From Kosakonia sp. BYX6 (GTDB lineage: Bacteria > Pseudomonadota > Gammaproteobacteria > Enterobacterales > Enterobacteriaceae), in the NCBI RefSeq assembly GCF_038449125.1, contig NZ_CP151800.1:1460406-1524405 (forward strand): DNA of 64,000 bases. Reading direction: 5' to 3'. Numbering within the stretch: position 1 is the stretch's first letter; every line of letters starts with the position of its first letter. This document shows, one piece after another, positions 51,234-61,666 of this stretch. Both the position numbers and the translations under genes were made by a program. Under the pieces are notes generated by a model. The model was not told the origin of the DNA. It searched no databases and was given only the letters and a program-made list of their open reading frames with translations.

Positions 51234-53374
51234 TGACAATGCCCGCATTTACGCTCAGCGTGCGTCCCGACAATGTAGCGGTCGTGAGCATTGATGTGCC
51301 GAATGAAAAAATGAACACCTTGAAAGCGGAGTTTGGCACTGAAGTTCGCGCGATCTTAAAACAGATCCGCGAAAACAAAACCTTGCGCGGCGTGGTGTTT
51401 ATTTCGGCGAAGCCGGACAATTTTATCGCCGGGGCGGACATCAATATGATTGCCCGCTGCCAGACAGCCAAAGAAGCGGAAGAGCTGGCCCGCCAGGGGC
51501 AGAAAATGATGGCGGAAATCCATGCGCTGCCGATCCCGGTCGTGGCGGCGATCCACGGCCCTTGCCTCGGCGGTGGGCTGGAACTGGCGCTGGCGTGCCA
51601 TCGCCGCATCTGTACCGATGATCCCAAAACGATACTTGGCCTGCCGGAAGTGCAGCTTGGGTTGCTGCCGGGGTCGGGCGGAACGCAGCGCCTGCCGCGC
51701 CTGATTGGCGTTAGCACGGCGCTAGAGATGATCCTTACCGGCAAACAGTTGCGCCCACGGCAGGCTTTAAAAGCAGGCCTGGTCGACGATGTTGTGCCGC
51801 AGCCCATTCTGCTCGAAACGGCGGTGAAACTGGCGCAGCAAGAGCGCCCGAGCCGCCATTTGCCAATGCGCGAGCGTGTGCTCGCCGGGCCGCTGGGCCG
51901 CACGCTGCTGTTTCGCATGGTGGCGAAGAAAACCGAGCAAAAAACGCAGGGTAATTATCCCGCCGCGCCGCGCATTTTGTCGGTCATTGAAACCGGCCTG
52001 ACGCAGGGGCGCAGCAGCGGTTACGAGGCGGAAGCGCGCGCCTTCGGGCAACTGGCGATGACGCCGCAATCGGCGGCATTGCGCCATATTTTCTTTGCCA
52101 GCACGGAGATCAAAAAAGATCCCGGCAGCGCGGTTGCGCCTGGCCCGTTAAATACTGTCGGCGTTTTAGGCGGCGGTCTGATGGGCGGCGGTATCGCGTT
52201 TGTTACTGCCAGCAAAGGCGGATTGCCGGTTCGCATTAAAGATATTAATGCGAAAGGCATCAACCACGCGCTGAAATACAGCTGGCAAGAACTGGATAAA
52301 AAGGTGCGCCGGCGGTTTATAAAACCCGCCGAGCGCGATGCCCAGATGGCGAAGATTACCGGTTCGCTGGATTATCGGGGTTTTGCCCATCGCGACCTGG
52401 TGATTGAAGCGGTATTCGAAGACCTCACACTGAAGCAGAAAATGGTCAGCGAAGTCGAAGCGAATTGCGCGCCGCACACCGTTTTTGCCTCCAATACATC
52501 TTCGCTACCGATCGCTGATATCGCCGCTAGCGCCGCACGCCCGGAAAAAGTTATCGGATTACATTTTTTCAGCCCGGTAGAGAAAATGCCGCTGGTGGAA
52601 GTGATCCCGCATGCCGGCACCGATGAGCAAACCATCGCCACCACCGTCAAACTGGCGAAGAAGCAGGGCAAAACGCCCATTGTGGTGGTCGACAAAGCCG
52701 GGTTTTACGTCAACCGCATCCTTGTGCCTTACATCAGTGAAGCGATGCGCCTGCTCAATGAAGGTGAACGCATTGAAATCATCGACCAGGCTTTGGTGAA
52801 GTTCGGTTTCCCGGTTGGCCCGATTCAGCTTCTGGATGAAGTCGGCATCGACACCGGTACCAAAATCATTCCGGTGCTGGAAACCGCCTATGGTGAGCGT
52901 TTTAGCCCACCTGCAAGTATTCTCACCGCAATCTTGAATGACGATCGCAAAGGCAGAAAAAATGGGCGCGGTTTCTATCTTTACCCCACGAAAGGGCGTA
53001 AAAGCAAAAAACAGCCTGACCCGTCGATCTACCGTTTAATCGGTGTTTCTGACAGCGGCCAGTTGTCGGCGCAACAGATAGCGGAACGTTGCGTGTTGAT
53101 GATGCTCAATGAGGCGGCGCGCTGTTTTGATGAGCAGGTGATCCGCAGCGCGCGTGATGGTGATATCGGCGCGGTGTTCGGTATTGGTTTCCCCCCTTTT
53201 TTAGGGGGGCCGTTTCATTATATGGATTCGTTAGGCGCCGCGGCGATTGTCACGTCGCTACAGCAACTGGAAGCGCGATACGGTGCGCGTTTTGCCCCGT
53301 GCGAGGCGTTATTACGCATGGTGGAACTGGGGGCGACTTTCGGGTCGGCGCAAGAAACTGAACGTGTCAGTTAA
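51233..53374 (+). CDS. fadJ: Fatty acid oxidation complex alpha subunit
   Basis: 713-residue multifunctional protein: N-terminal enoyl-CoA hydratase/isomerase (about 1-190) with oxyanion-hole segments '[11 protein letters not shown]' and '[20 protein letters not shown]', and C-terminal 3-hydroxyacyl-CoA dehydrogenase with NAD motif '[20 protein letters not shown]' and catalytic '[14 protein letters not shown]' region. It forms the anaerobic beta-oxidation complex with FadI. Length matches E. coli FadJ (714). Confidence 0.97.
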   Translation: MTMPAFTLSVRPDNVAVVSIDVPNEKMNTLKAEFGTEVRAILKQIRENKTLRGVVFISAKPDNFIAGADINMIARCQTAKEAEELARQGQKMMAEIHALPIPVVAAIHGPCLGGGLELALACHRRICTDDPKTILGLPEVQLGLLPGSGGTQRLPRLIGVSTALEMILTGKQLRPRQALKAGLVDDVVPQPILLETAVKLAQQERPSRHLPMRERVLAGPLGRTLLFRMVAKKTEQKTQGNYPAAPRILSVIETGLTQGRSSGYEAEARAFGQLAMTPQSAALRHIFFASTEIKKDPGSAVAPGPLNTVGVLGGGLMGGGIAFVTASKGGLPVRIKDINAKGINHALKYSWQELDKKVRRRFIKPAERDAQMAKITGSLDYRGFAHRDLVIEAVFEDLTLKQKMVSEVEANCAPHTVFASNTSSLPIADIAASAARPEKVIGLHFFSPVEKMPLVEVIPHAGTDEQTIATTVKLAKKQGKTPIVVVDKAGFYVNRILVPYISEAMRLLNEGERIEIIDQALVKFGFPVGPIQLLDEVGIDTGTKIIPVLETAYGERFSPPASILTAILNDDRKGRKNGRGFYLYPTKGRKSKKQPDPSIYRLIGVSDSGQLSAQQIAERCVLMMLNEAARCFDEQVIRSARDGDIGAVFGIGFPPFLGGPFHYMDSLGAAAIVTSLQQLEARYGARFAPCEALLRMVELGATFGSAQETERVS

Positions 53375-53583
53375 GGTCTAAAAAAGTAATTCTGTTATTC
53401 CTCATGGCCTTCACGGTTATTTCGTAAACAGTGATTGACTATACTTACGCCATTGAGGTAAAAAACAGCGTTTCATTCAACGAATGGATCAGGCAAAATG
53501 CCCGACCATCATTATTTCCCGTCGTTGTGAAATGATTTCGCAGTGGAAGTTTTGATGATTCTGGTTAACAAAAGCGGTGCAAT

Positions 53584-54069
53584 ATGCAAGTTTTTATCAT
53601 GCGTCACGGCGACGCTGCCCTCGATGCAGCCAGTGACTCGGTTCGTCCCTTAACCCCTTGTGGCTGCGACGAATCCCGTCAAATGGCAACATGGTTGAAA
53701 GGCCAAAAAGTGGATATTGAACGTGTTCTGGTCAGCCCTTTTTTACGCGCTGAACAGACGCTGGATAAGGTAGGGGAGTGCATGAACCTGCCTGACAACG
53801 TGGATGTCCTGCCGGAATTGACGCCCTGTGGCGATATCGGCCTTGTTAGCGCATATCTGCAGGCGCTGGCGAATGAAGGGGTTTCCACCGTGTTGGTGAT
53901 TTCTCACCTCCCGCTGGTCGGTTACCTGGTGTCCGAGCTGTGCCCGGGTGAAACACCGCCGATGTTTACCACCTCCGCCATCGCCAGTGTCACGCTGAAC
54001 GAAGACGGCAAAGGTGTCTTTAACTGGCAAATGAGTCCCTGCAACCTGAAGATGCCAAAAGCTATCTGA
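53584..54069 (+). CDS. sixA: Phosphohistidine phosphatase
   Basis: 161-residue histidine phosphatase family protein. The phospho-accepting His is in the N-terminal 'MRHGDAALDAASDSVRPLT' motif and the second arm in 'LVISHLPLVGYLVSEL'. In E. coli SixA (161 aa) removes phosphate from the NPr protein of the nitrogen phosphotransferase system, and earlier work linked it to ArcB. Monocistronic, with 209 bp upstream after fadJ. Terminator at 54090. Confidence 0.96.
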   Translation: MQVFIMRHGDAALDAASDSVRPLTPCGCDESRQMATWLKGQKVDIERVLVSPFLRAEQTLDKVGECMNLPDNVDVLPELTPCGDIGLVSAYLQALANEGVSTVLVISHLPLVGYLVSELCPGETPPMFTTSAIASVTLNEDGKGVFNWQMSPCNLKMPKAI

Positions 54070-54089
54070 TTCCCCGGACCATGAAAATT

Positions 54090-54119
54090 AAGAGCCGCAT
54101 AAAGCGGCTCTTGTCGTTT
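54090..54119. terminator. Terminator between sixA and smrB
   Basis: AAGAGCCGC (54090-54098) pairs with GCGGCTCTT (54104-54112). T-rich sequence follows on both strands, so it suits the two convergent genes. Confidence 0.85.
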
Positions 54120-54125
54120 CTGGCG

Positions 54126-54677
54126 TCAGGGTAATTCCGGCGGCTGCCACTCTTCCACTTCAATCAGCACCAGCACTGCGGCATCACCACCATATTCTTT
54201 CGGCGCCTGGTGAAACGCCATCACATGCGGATGTTGCGCCAGCCACAACGGTGTTTGCTGTTTAAGAATGTGTTTTCCGTGGCCGTGCATCACGCAGGCG
54301 CAAAACACATGCTCGCGGCGACAGGCGGCAATTAATGCGCCCAGTTCCTGCTTGGCCTGCAACTGCGTCAAACCGTGCAGATCGAGAAACAACTCCGGCG
54401 CATAATCGCCCCGGCGGATTTTCTTCAACTCAAAATGGCTAACATCTTCCCGCACATACTTTACCGGGCCGTCGGTGTTCAACAGCGGCTGGAATTCATC
54501 GGAAAAGTAGTGGCTGTTGTCCGCTTGTTCCTGTAACAGGCGTTTTACCGGCACCTCGGACACTTTTTTTCGTGCTGGGCGATGAACCACGGTGTCCTGC
54601 TTGATTTGGCGCGTGCCGGTCATCAGTTGCCGGAACAGCGCCTGTTCCTCCTCGCTAAGCGATGGTTTCTTTTTCAT
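54126..54677 (-). CDS. smrB: Ribosome-rescue endonuclease SmrB
   Basis: 183-residue Smr-domain protein (YfcN), the E. coli length. The C-terminal Smr domain shows '[15 protein letters not shown]' and '[22 protein letters not shown]'. SmrB recognises collided ribosomes and cuts the mRNA 5' of them. The N-terminal helix ('[23 protein letters not shown]') contacts the ribosome in the E. coli structure. Divergent from prmB. Confidence 0.95.
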   Translation of the reverse strand: MKKKPSLSEEEQALFRQLMTGTRQIKQDTVVHRPARKKVSEVPVKRLLQEQADNSHYFSDEFQPLLNTDGPVKYVREDVSHFELKKIRRGDYAPELFLDLHGLTQLQAKQELGALIAACRREHVFCACVMHGHGKHILKQQTPLWLAQHPHVMAFHQAPKEYGGDAAVLVLIEVEEWQPPELP

Positions 54678-54841
54678 CTACGCATCCCATTTTAACTTTG
54701 CGCCAGTGTACCCGACTCCCGGGGCAGCGGGGCAGCAAAATGCATTTTTACGCCCGGCAGGCGTGTGTGGATGCTGATTTATCGCCGTCTTCATGGCAAA
54801 CTAGCCGCCGAATTTATTGCGAGCATGGCCTGGGGGATACT

Positions 54842-55774
54842 ATGGATAAAATTTTCGTCGATGAAGCAGTGAACGAGCTGCACACCATTCAGGACATGTT
54901 GCGCTGGTCGGTCAGCCGATTTAGCGCCGCCAACATCTGGTACGGTCACGGCACCGATAACCCCTGGGACGAAGCAGTGCAACTGGTGCTGCCAACCCTC
55001 TACCTGCCGCTGGATATCCCCGAAGATATGCGCACCGCGCGTCTGACCTCCAGCGAACGTCATCGCATCGTTGAGCGTGTCATCCGCCGCGTCAACGAGC
55101 GCATCCCGGTGGCGTATCTCACCAACAAAGCCTGGTTCTGCGGTTATGAATTTTATGTCGATGAGCGCGTGCTGGTACCGCGTTCGCCAATTGGCGAGCT
55201 TATCAACAACCATTTCGCCGGGCTGATTGATCACCAACCGCAGCACATTCTTGATATGTGTACCGGCAGCGGCTGCATCGCCATCGCCTGTGCTTACGCC
55301 TTCCCGGAAGCGGAAGTGGACGCGGTCGATATCTCCGCCGATGCGCTAGCTGTGACCGAGCATAATATTGAAGAGCACGGTCTTATCCATCACGTGACGC
55401 CGATCCGCTCCGATCTGTTCCGTGACTTGCCGAAAGTGCAGTACGACCTGATTGTGACTAATCCGCCGTATGTTGATGAAGAAGATATGGACGATCTGCC
55501 GTCGGAATACCGTCATGAGCCGGAACTGGGGCTGGCGTCCGGTAGCGATGGTCTGAAACTGACGCGCCGCATTCTGGCCTGTGCGCCAGACTACCTCTCT
55601 GACAACGGCATCCTGATTTGTGAAGTCGGCAACAGCATGGTACATCTGATTGACCAATACCCGGATGTGCCGTTCACCTGGCTGGAGTTCGACAACGGCG
55701 GGGACGGCGTCTTTATGCTGACCAAAGCGCAACTGATTGCGGCACAAGAGTATTTCAGCATTTACAAAGACTAA
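54842..55774 (+). CDS. prmB: Ribosomal protein uL3 glutamine methyltransferase
   Basis: 310-residue SAM-dependent enzyme methylating Gln150 of ribosomal protein uL3, same length as E. coli PrmB. SAM-binding motif I '[20 protein letters not shown]' and substrate motif '[13 protein letters not shown]' (NPPY) are present. ATG at 54842 after GGGGATACT gives the E. coli N-terminus '[22 protein letters not shown]'; longer upstream frames cross into the divergent promoter. aroC follows after 38 bp, probably in one operon. Confidence 0.96.
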   Translation: MDKIFVDEAVNELHTIQDMLRWSVSRFSAANIWYGHGTDNPWDEAVQLVLPTLYLPLDIPEDMRTARLTSSERHRIVERVIRRVNERIPVAYLTNKAWFCGYEFYVDERVLVPRSPIGELINNHFAGLIDHQPQHILDMCTGSGCIAIACAYAFPEAEVDAVDISADALAVTEHNIEEHGLIHHVTPIRSDLFRDLPKVQYDLIVTNPPYVDEEDMDDLPSEYRHEPELGLASGSDGLKLTRRILACAPDYLSDNGILICEVGNSMVHLIDQYPDVPFTWLEFDNGGDGVFMLTKAQLIAAQEYFSIYKD

Positions 55775-55812
55775 TCGACGCTCAACAACACAACAATGAC
55801 AACGGAGCCGTG

Positions 55813-56898
55813 ATGGCAGGAAACACTATTGGACAACTCTTTCGCGTAACCACCTTCGGCGAATCTCACGGTCTGGCGCTCGGCTGCATTGTCGATGGCG
55901 TGCCGCCCGGCATTCCGCTGAGCGAAGCGGACCTGCAACATGATTTGGACCGCCGCCGCCCAGGTACCTCGCGCTATACCACCCAGCGCCGCGAACCGGA
56001 TCAGGTGAAAATTCTCTCCGGCGTGTTTGAAGGCGTGACCACCGGAACCAGCATCGGCCTGTTGATTGAAAACACCGACCAGCGCTCGCAGGACTACGGT
56101 GCGATTAAAGACTTGTTCCGTCCGGGGCATGCGGATTATACCTACGAACAAAAATATGGCGTGCGCGATTATCGCGGCGGCGGACGCTCTTCCGCCCGTG
56201 AAACTGCGATGCGTGTGGCGGCAGGGGCGATTGCCAAAAAATACCTGGCGCAGAAGTTTGGCATCGTGATTCGCGGTTGCCTGAGCCAGATGGGCGATAT
56301 TCCGTTGGAGATTAAAGACTGGGATCAGGTTGAACAGAACCCATTCTTCTGCCCGGATCCGGACAAAATCGACGCGCTGGACGAACTGATGCGCGGCCTC
56401 AAAAAAGAGGGCGACTCCATCGGCGCGAAAGTGACGGTACTGGCGGACAACGTTCCGGCAGGCCTCGGCGAACCGGTGTTCGACCGTCTTGATGCCGATA
56501 TCGCCCACGCGCTGATGAGCATTAACGCCGTGAAGGGCGTGGAAATTGGCGACGGTTTTGAGGTGGTGAAACTGCGCGGCAGCGAAAACCGCGACGAAAT
56601 CACCAAACAGGGTTTCCAGAGTAACCATGCGGGCGGCATTCTCGGCGGGATCAGCAGCGGGCAGCAGATCATTGCCAATATCGCGCTGAAACCGACTTCG
56701 AGCATCACCGTACCGGGGCGCACGATCAACCGCTTTGGCGACGAAGTGGAGATGATCACCAAAGGCCGCCACGATCCCTGCGTCGGCATTCGCGCCGTAC
56801 CGATCGCTGAAGCAATGCTGGCGATTGTGCTAATGGATCATTTTCTGCGTCAGCGCGCGCAAAACGCTGATGTCACCATCGATATTCCACGCTGGTAA
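55813..56898 (+). CDS. aroC: Chorismate synthase
   Basis: 361-residue FMN-dependent enzyme converting 5-enolpyruvylshikimate 3-phosphate to chorismate, the last common step to aromatic amino acids. Nearly identical to E. coli AroC: '[18 protein letters not shown]', '[22 protein letters not shown]', '[23 protein letters not shown]' and '[18 protein letters not shown]'. The ATG at 55813 is used; a GTG directly before it is in frame. mepA follows 3 bp later. Confidence 0.98.
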   Translation: MAGNTIGQLFRVTTFGESHGLALGCIVDGVPPGIPLSEADLQHDLDRRRPGTSRYTTQRREPDQVKILSGVFEGVTTGTSIGLLIENTDQRSQDYGAIKDLFRPGHADYTYEQKYGVRDYRGGGRSSARETAMRVAAGAIAKKYLAQKFGIVIRGCLSQMGDIPLEIKDWDQVEQNPFFCPDPDKIDALDELMRGLKKEGDSIGAKVTVLADNVPAGLGEPVFDRLDADIAHALMSINAVKGVEIGDGFEVVKLRGSENRDEITKQGFQSNHAGGILGGISSGQQIIANIALKPTSSITVPGRTINRFGDEVEMITKGRHDPCVGIRAVPIAEAMLAIVLMDHFLRQRAQNADVTIDIPRW

Positions 56899-56901
56899 AC
56901 C

Positions 56902-57726
56902 ATGAAGAAAACGGCACTCGCGCTGTTTGCGCTGCTGCTGAGCGCCGCCGCAACGGCGGCGACACCGTGGCAAAAATTGACTCATCCCGTTCCCGGCAGC
57001 GCGCAATCTATTGGCGCGTTTGCCAACGGTTGCATTGTAGGCGCCCATGAATTGCCGCTGCAATCGGATACCTACCAGGTTATGCGCACCGATCAGCGGC
57101 GTTATTTCGGCCACCCGGATTTGGTGCTGTTCATCCAGCGTCTGAGTACGCAGGTGCATAATCTCGGTCTTGGCACCGTGCTGATTGGCGATATGGGAAT
57201 GCCCGCGGGCGGGCGTTTTAATGGCGGCCACGCCAGCCATCAATCCGGCCTTGATGTTGATATCTTCCTGCAATTACCGAAAACCCGCTGGAGCAGCGCG
57301 CAGCTGCTAAAACCGCAGGCGCTGGATCTGGTGTCGCGCGACGGCAAACAGGTAGTGCCCGCGCTGTGGAAGCCGGAAATCAGCAGCATGATCAAGCTGG
57401 CCGCGCAGGATAATGATGTGACGCGCATTTTCGTGAACCCGGCGATCAAACAACAGCTCTGCCTGGATGCCGGGACCGATCGCGATTGGCTGCGCAAAGT
57501 GCGACCGTGGTTCCAGCATCGCGCGCATATGCACGTGCGTCTGCGTTGCCCGGCTGACAGCCTCGAATGCCAGGATCAACCGTTGCCGCCGCCTGGCGAT
57601 GGTTGCGGCGCGGAATTGCAAAGTTGGTTCGAACCGGCGAAACCCGGCAGCACAACCCCTGAGAAAAAGACGCCGCCGCCGTTGCCGCCGTCCTGTCAGG
57701 CTTTATTGGATGAACACGCACTCTAA
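56902..57726 (+). CDS. mepA: Penicillin-insensitive murein DD-endopeptidase
   Basis: 274-residue periplasmic LAS-family peptidase cutting D-Ala-meso-DAP cross-links in peptidoglycan, E. coli length. Signal peptide 1-19 (ending ATAA). Zn ligands: His and Asp in '[19 protein letters not shown]' and His pair in '[15 protein letters not shown]'. The C-terminus is Pro-rich with the conserved Cys pairs. Third gene of the prmB-aroC-mepA-yfcA-epmC-yfcL run; its stop overlaps the yfcA start (TAATG). Confidence 0.96.
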   Translation: MKKTALALFALLLSAAATAATPWQKLTHPVPGSAQSIGAFANGCIVGAHELPLQSDTYQVMRTDQRRYFGHPDLVLFIQRLSTQVHNLGLGTVLIGDMGMPAGGRFNGGHASHQSGLDVDIFLQLPKTRWSSAQLLKPQALDLVSRDGKQVVPALWKPEISSMIKLAAQDNDVTRIFVNPAIKQQLCLDAGTDRDWLRKVRPWFQHRAHMHVRLRCPADSLECQDQPLPPPGDGCGAELQSWFEPAKPGSTTPEKKTPPPLPPSCQALLDEHAL

Positions 57727-58538
57727 TGGAAACCTTTCAACAATTGTTTATGGTGTCACCGCTGCTGCTGGTGGCGCTTTTTTTTGTCTCCCTGCTGGCC
57801 GGTTTTATCGATGCGCTGGCGGGCGGTGGTGGTCTGCTGACCGTGCCCGCGCTGCTGGCGGCGGGCATGTCTCCGGCGCAGGCGCTGGCGACCAATAAAC
57901 TGCAAGCCTGCGGCGGTTCACTCTCCGCATCGCTCTACTTTATTCGCCGCAAAGTGGTGAATATCGCCGATCAGAAACTCAATATTCTGATGACGTTTAT
58001 TGGTTCCACGACCGGCGCGCTGCTGGTGCAATATGTGCAGTCGGATGTACTGCGCCAGATTTTGCCCATCCTGGTTATCTGTATCGGCCTTTATTTCCTG
58101 CTGATGCCGAGACTGGGTGAAGAGGATCGCCAGCGCCGTTTGTATGGTTTCCCTTTTGCGCTGGTGGCAGGTGGTTGCGTCGGTTTTTACGACGGCTTCT
58201 TTGGCCCTGGTGCTGGGTCGTTTTACGCGCTGGCGTTTGTCACCCTTTGCGGTTACAACCTGGCGAAATCCACCGCGCACGCCAAAGTGTTGAACGCCAC
58301 CTCCAATGTGGGCGGGCTGCTGCTATTTATTATTGGTGGCAAAGTAATCTGGGGCACCGGTTTCGTGATGCTCGCCGGGCAGTTTCTCGGCGCGCGTATG
58401 GGATCGCGGCTGGTGCTCAGTAAAGGGCAAAAGCTCATTCGTCCGATGATTGTGATTGTCTCGGCAGTGATGAGCGCGAAACTTCTTTATGACAGTCACG
58501 GCCAGGAGATCCTCCAGTTTCTGGGGGTGAACGTATGA
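57726..58538 (+). CDS. yfcA: TSUP/TauE-family membrane transporter
   Basis: 270-residue inner-membrane protein with about eight helices, a TauE/SafE (TSUP) family exporter similar to E. coli YfcA. Signature stretches: 'GFIDALAGGGGLLTVPALLAAGMSPAQALATNKLQACGGSLSAS' and 'FYDGFFGPGAGSFYALAFVTLCGYNLAKSTAHAKVLNATSNVGGLL', the two internal repeats. The substrate is unknown; family members move sulfonates or organic anions. It overlaps mepA by one base and epmC by four. Confidence 0.93.
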   Translation: METFQQLFMVSPLLLVALFFVSLLAGFIDALAGGGGLLTVPALLAAGMSPAQALATNKLQACGGSLSASLYFIRRKVVNIADQKLNILMTFIGSTTGALLVQYVQSDVLRQILPILVICIGLYFLLMPRLGEEDRQRRLYGFPFALVAGGCVGFYDGFFGPGAGSFYALAFVTLCGYNLAKSTAHAKVLNATSNVGGLLLFIIGGKVIWGTGFVMLAGQFLGARMGSRLVLSKGQKLIRPMIVIVSAVMSAKLLYDSHGQEILQFLGVNV

Positions 58539-59074
58539 CGCACCACTACCAACAATTGATTGATATTTTTGACGGCTGTTTTGCCGACGATTTTAATACC
58601 CGTCTGATTAAAGGCGACGACGAACCGATCTATCTTCCTGCTGACGCAGACGCGCCGTATAACCGCATCGTCTTTGCGCACGGTTTTTATGCCAGTGCGT
58701 TACATGAGATTTCACACTGGTGTATCGCCGGTGCCGAGCGGCGCAAGCTGGTGGACTTTGGCTACTGGTACTGCCCGGACGGGCGCGATGCCGCGACACA
58801 AGGGCAGTTCGAAGATGTTGAAGTGAAGCCGCAGGCGTTTGACTGGCTGTTTTGCGTGGCGGCGGGTTTTCCGTTTAACGTCAGTTGCGACAACCTGGAA
58901 GGGGATGTTGAGCCGGACCGCATTGTGTTCCAGCGCCGCGTTCACGCCCAGGTGATGGCGTATCTGGAGCAGGGGATCCCGGCGCGTCCGGCGCGTTTTA
59001 TCAAAGCATTACAAGATTATTACCAGACGCCGCCTTTAGCGGCAGCACAGTTCCCGTGGCCGGAAGATCTGTAA
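58535..59074 (+). CDS. epmC: EF-P lysine hydroxylase
   Basis: 179-residue YfcM/EpmC, which hydroxylates the beta-lysylated Lys34 of elongation factor P after EpmA and EpmB act. Recognised by 'FDGCFADDFNTRLIKGDDEPIYLPAD', 'RIVFAHGFYASALHEISHWCIAGAERRKLVDFGYWYCPDGRD' containing the HEISH metal site, and 'PARPARFIKALQDYY'. Start overlaps yfcA (ATGA). epmA and epmB are not in the window. Confidence 0.95.
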   Translation: MTHHYQQLIDIFDGCFADDFNTRLIKGDDEPIYLPADADAPYNRIVFAHGFYASALHEISHWCIAGAERRKLVDFGYWYCPDGRDAATQGQFEDVEVKPQAFDWLFCVAAGFPFNVSCDNLEGDVEPDRIVFQRRVHAQVMAYLEQGIPARPARFIKALQDYYQTPPLAAAQFPWPEDL

Positions 59075-59101
59075 GGCCATATTTTCAAAAGAGGAAGAAA
59101 G

Positions 59102-59380
59102 ATGATCGCGGAGTTTGAATCACGCATTCTGGCGTTAATTGACAACATGGTGGACCACGCCAGTGATGATGAACTGTTTGCTGGCGGTTATCTGCGCGGG
59201 CACCTGACACTGGCGGTGGCAGAGTTGGAAAGCGGCGATGATCATGCGCCGGAAACGCTGTACGGAAAAGTCACCACCAGCGTGCAAACCGCCATTCAGG
59301 CCGGTGAGCTGTCGCCACGCGATCAGGCGCTGGTGCTCGGCATGTGGGAAAACCTGTATCAGCAGGCGCAAGCGCATTAA
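59102..59380 (+). CDS. yfcL: YfcL family protein
   Basis: 92-residue acidic helical protein, the E. coli YfcL length. Characteristic stretch '[33 protein letters not shown]' and C-terminal '[15 protein letters not shown]'. Function unknown. GAGGAAGAAAG precedes the ATG. Last gene of the aroC-mepA-yfcA-epmC-yfcL run, followed by a paired REP element that ends the cluster. Confidence 0.92.
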   Translation: MIAEFESRILALIDNMVDHASDDELFAGGYLRGHLTLAVAELESGDDHAPETLYGKVTTSVQTAIQAGELSPRDQALVLGMWENLYQQAQAH

Positions 59381-59398
59381 GGCTGTTTATGGCGGAGT

Positions 59399-59483
59399 TG
59401 CCGGATGGCGCTGACGCTTATCCGGCCTACATCCAGGCTTATGGTTTTGTAGGCCGGATAAGGCGAAAGCCGCCATCCGGCAA
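59399..59483. repeat. Paired REP elements (BIME)
   Basis: Two REP palindromes in opposite orientation: TGCCGGATGGCGC...CTTATCCGGCCTAC at 59399-59430 and GTAGGCCGGATAAGG...CCGCCATCCGGCA at 59449-59483. The whole is a large imperfect inverted repeat in the gap between convergent yfcL and mnmC. Confidence 0.9.
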
Positions 59484-59510
59484 CGTCAACAACGCTAACT
59501 CCGACAACCT

Positions 59511-61511
59511 TCACTTCACCGCTTTGCCCTTCAATAATTTTCTGACCCACAAACGGTTCGGGTTCATCGCCGCCAGCGTTTCACCGTCCAGGGGTATCGG
59601 CTCGTCGCTCATTTGCGACGCGAGGATTTCCGCCGCCAGCGGCGCGCTGCACAGCCCGCGTGAACCGAGCGCACCCAGCATAAATAAGTTTTCATACACC
59701 GGCGCGCTCACCGCCGTTTCCGGGTTATCGGCCAACTGCGCATACGCCGTTAATGTGCTGTCGTAATCCGCGACATTGCCGACCATCGGCAGATGATCGC
59801 GCGTGGCGCAGCGTACACCGCAGCGAGCGTCTCCTGCGCTGACATCCACCTCTTTCGCCCATTCCGCTTGCGGGAAACAGTCGATCAAGCGCTGGCGGTT
59901 TTGCTGCTGATCCTCGCCACTGTAAGTCGCTGCTTGCTGCCCGCGATGATAACTGGCACCGATGCAGTGCTGCTGATTGTTGGGGTTTTGCGGCGTTAAA
60001 TACCCGTCGTAGCACAGCACCTGGCGCAGTTCGCCGAGCTGCGTAGATGTAGGGATATGGCTGACCTGGCCTGCCACCGGGTAAACCGGTAATTTTTCCG
60101 TTTGCGAAAACTGATGAATGCGATGGCCGTTCGCCAGCACCACGGCGGCATGCCGACGTTGCTCTCCGTGGGCGAAGTGCAACTGCCACTGCTCATCGTG
60201 GCGCGTCAGTTGCTGCACGTCATGCTGATAATGCACCTGCAAACCTTGCGCGCAGGCCAGCGCGATTGCCGCCGACGTCAATTGCGACGGGCACAGCCAG
60301 CCGCCCAGCGGGTAGGTTATCCCGCCGCAGCCTGTTTCAACGCCCGCATTTGCATTAACTTCCTGCGCATTGATTTCGTGAGCCAGCGCGGCAGGCAGTT
60401 CCAGCGTCAACATTTGCTCGATTTTGTGCTGGCTTTTCTCATCCCAACCGAGCTGCGTGACGCCGCACCATTGATGATCAAACGCCACCGGCAGCGCATC
60501 GTACAAACGGCGGGCAAAGGTAAAGGCGGCGGAAAAAAAGCGAGCCAGCGCCGGATCGTGCGCGCTCAGTAAGGGGTAAAGCGCGCCCTGGCGGTTGCCG
60601 GACGCACCTGTCGCCGGGGCTTCATCGGCGCAGTAAAGCGTCACCTGCCAGCCACGGCGCAACAGCGCCAGCGATAACAGCGCGCTGGCCACACCGCCGC
60701 CAATCAGCGCCACTTCTCGCTGCGTCGTGCCGCTGCGGGCAAACCACGGCGCGCGTGGAGCAGGGGAGAGTGCGTTTTCCATCACACCGGTGAGCATTTC
60801 GCGCTTGCGACCAAAGCCTTTGCTTTTCTGCACAGTGAAACCGGCTTCCTGCAAGCCTCGGCGCACAAACCCGGCGGAGGTAAATGTGGCCAGCGTGCCG
60901 CCAGGTCTGGCGAGCCGCGCCATCGACTGGAAGAGATTTGGTGTCCACATATCCGGGTTTTTGGACGGCGCAAAGCCATCGAGGAACCAGGCATCGACGC
61001 GCTGGTTTAATGAATCATCCAGCTTATCGGTGAGCTGATTAATATCGCCGAACCATAAATCGAGGGTGATGCGACCTTCGTCGAGCAACAAGCGATGGCA
61101 ACCGGCGAAAGCCAGCGGCCACTGCGCCTGAAGTTGTTCGGCCCAGGGGGCCAGTTCCGGCCAGTGTGCGTGCGCTTTTCGCAGATCGTCCTGGGTAAGA
61201 GGAAATTTTTCAAAACTGATGAAATGTAATCTTTCCAGGATAGCGTCGGGATGTGCTGCGCGGAATGCGCTGAATGCTTGCCATAGCGTAATAAAGTTCA
61301 GGCCAGTGCCGAAGCCACTTTCCGCCACAATGAAAATGTTTCTGGAATGTTCCGGAAATCGCTCTTTGAGATGGTTGCCGCCGAGAAAAACGTAACGTGT
61401 TTCTTCGAGCCCGTTATCATTAGAGAAATAGACGTCGTCGAAATCTCGGGAAACAGGTGTACCCTCAGCGTTGAATTCAAGGTTGGCGGTTTGTATGGCG
61501 GTGTGTTTCAC
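59511..61511 (-). CDS. mnmC: Bifunctional tRNA mnm5s2U modification protein
   Basis: 666-residue enzyme finishing wobble-uridine modification. The N-terminal domain is a SAM methyltransferase ('[19 protein letters not shown]', '[17 protein letters not shown]') and the C-terminal domain is an FAD oxidase ('[32 protein letters not shown]', '[15 protein letters not shown]'). GTG at 61511 gives the E. coli-like start ([19 protein letters not shown]) and length (668); an upstream in-frame ATG at 61634 would add 41 residues reaching into the fabB promoter. Divergent from fabB. Confidence 0.95.
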   Translation of the reverse strand: MKHTAIQTANLEFNAEGTPVSRDFDDVYFSNDNGLEETRYVFLGGNHLKERFPEHSRNIFIVAESGFGTGLNFITLWQAFSAFRAAHPDAILERLHFISFEKFPLTQDDLRKAHAHWPELAPWAEQLQAQWPLAFAGCHRLLLDEGRITLDLWFGDINQLTDKLDDSLNQRVDAWFLDGFAPSKNPDMWTPNLFQSMARLARPGGTLATFTSAGFVRRGLQEAGFTVQKSKGFGRKREMLTGVMENALSPAPRAPWFARSGTTQREVALIGGGVASALLSLALLRRGWQVTLYCADEAPATGASGNRQGALYPLLSAHDPALARFFSAAFTFARRLYDALPVAFDHQWCGVTQLGWDEKSQHKIEQMLTLELPAALAHEINAQEVNANAGVETGCGGITYPLGGWLCPSQLTSAAIALACAQGLQVHYQHDVQQLTRHDEQWQLHFAHGEQRRHAAVVLANGHRIHQFSQTEKLPVYPVAGQVSHIPTSTQLGELRQVLCYDGYLTPQNPNNQQHCIGASYHRGQQAATYSGEDQQQNRQRLIDCFPQAEWAKEVDVSAGDARCGVRCATRDHLPMVGNVADYDSTLTAYAQLADNPETAVSAPVYENLFMLGALGSRGLCSAPLAAEILASQMSDEPIPLDGETLAAMNPNRLWVRKLLKGKAVK

Positions 61512-61588
61512 GTAAGTTACTCGTCCATCAGGCAGTGTCTCGATCTTAACGAGGGTCAAAGAAAGGCGCAAATTTACCTGTGAAATGT

Positions 61589-61621
61589 CTGATCGGACTT
61601 GTTCGGCGTACAAGTGTACGC
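61589..61621. promoter_or_regulatory. FadR- and FabR-type sites upstream of fabB
   Basis: TCTGATCGGACTTGTT (61589-61604) matches the FadR activator site of E. coli fabB. It is followed at once by the FabR palindrome GCGTACAAGTGTACGC (61606-61621), perfect except for its central AG. They lie 46-78 bp before the fabB start, in the E. coli order. Confidence 0.8.
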
Positions 61622-61666
61622 TATCTTGCGACACGAAACTTAATTAGTGCGACTTAGGGGTATTGA

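Noticed and set aside
55771-56772. 333-codon minus-strand open frame across the aroC gene
   Set aside because: It mirrors the codon pattern of aroC, which is unquestionable, and shows no recognisable protein features.
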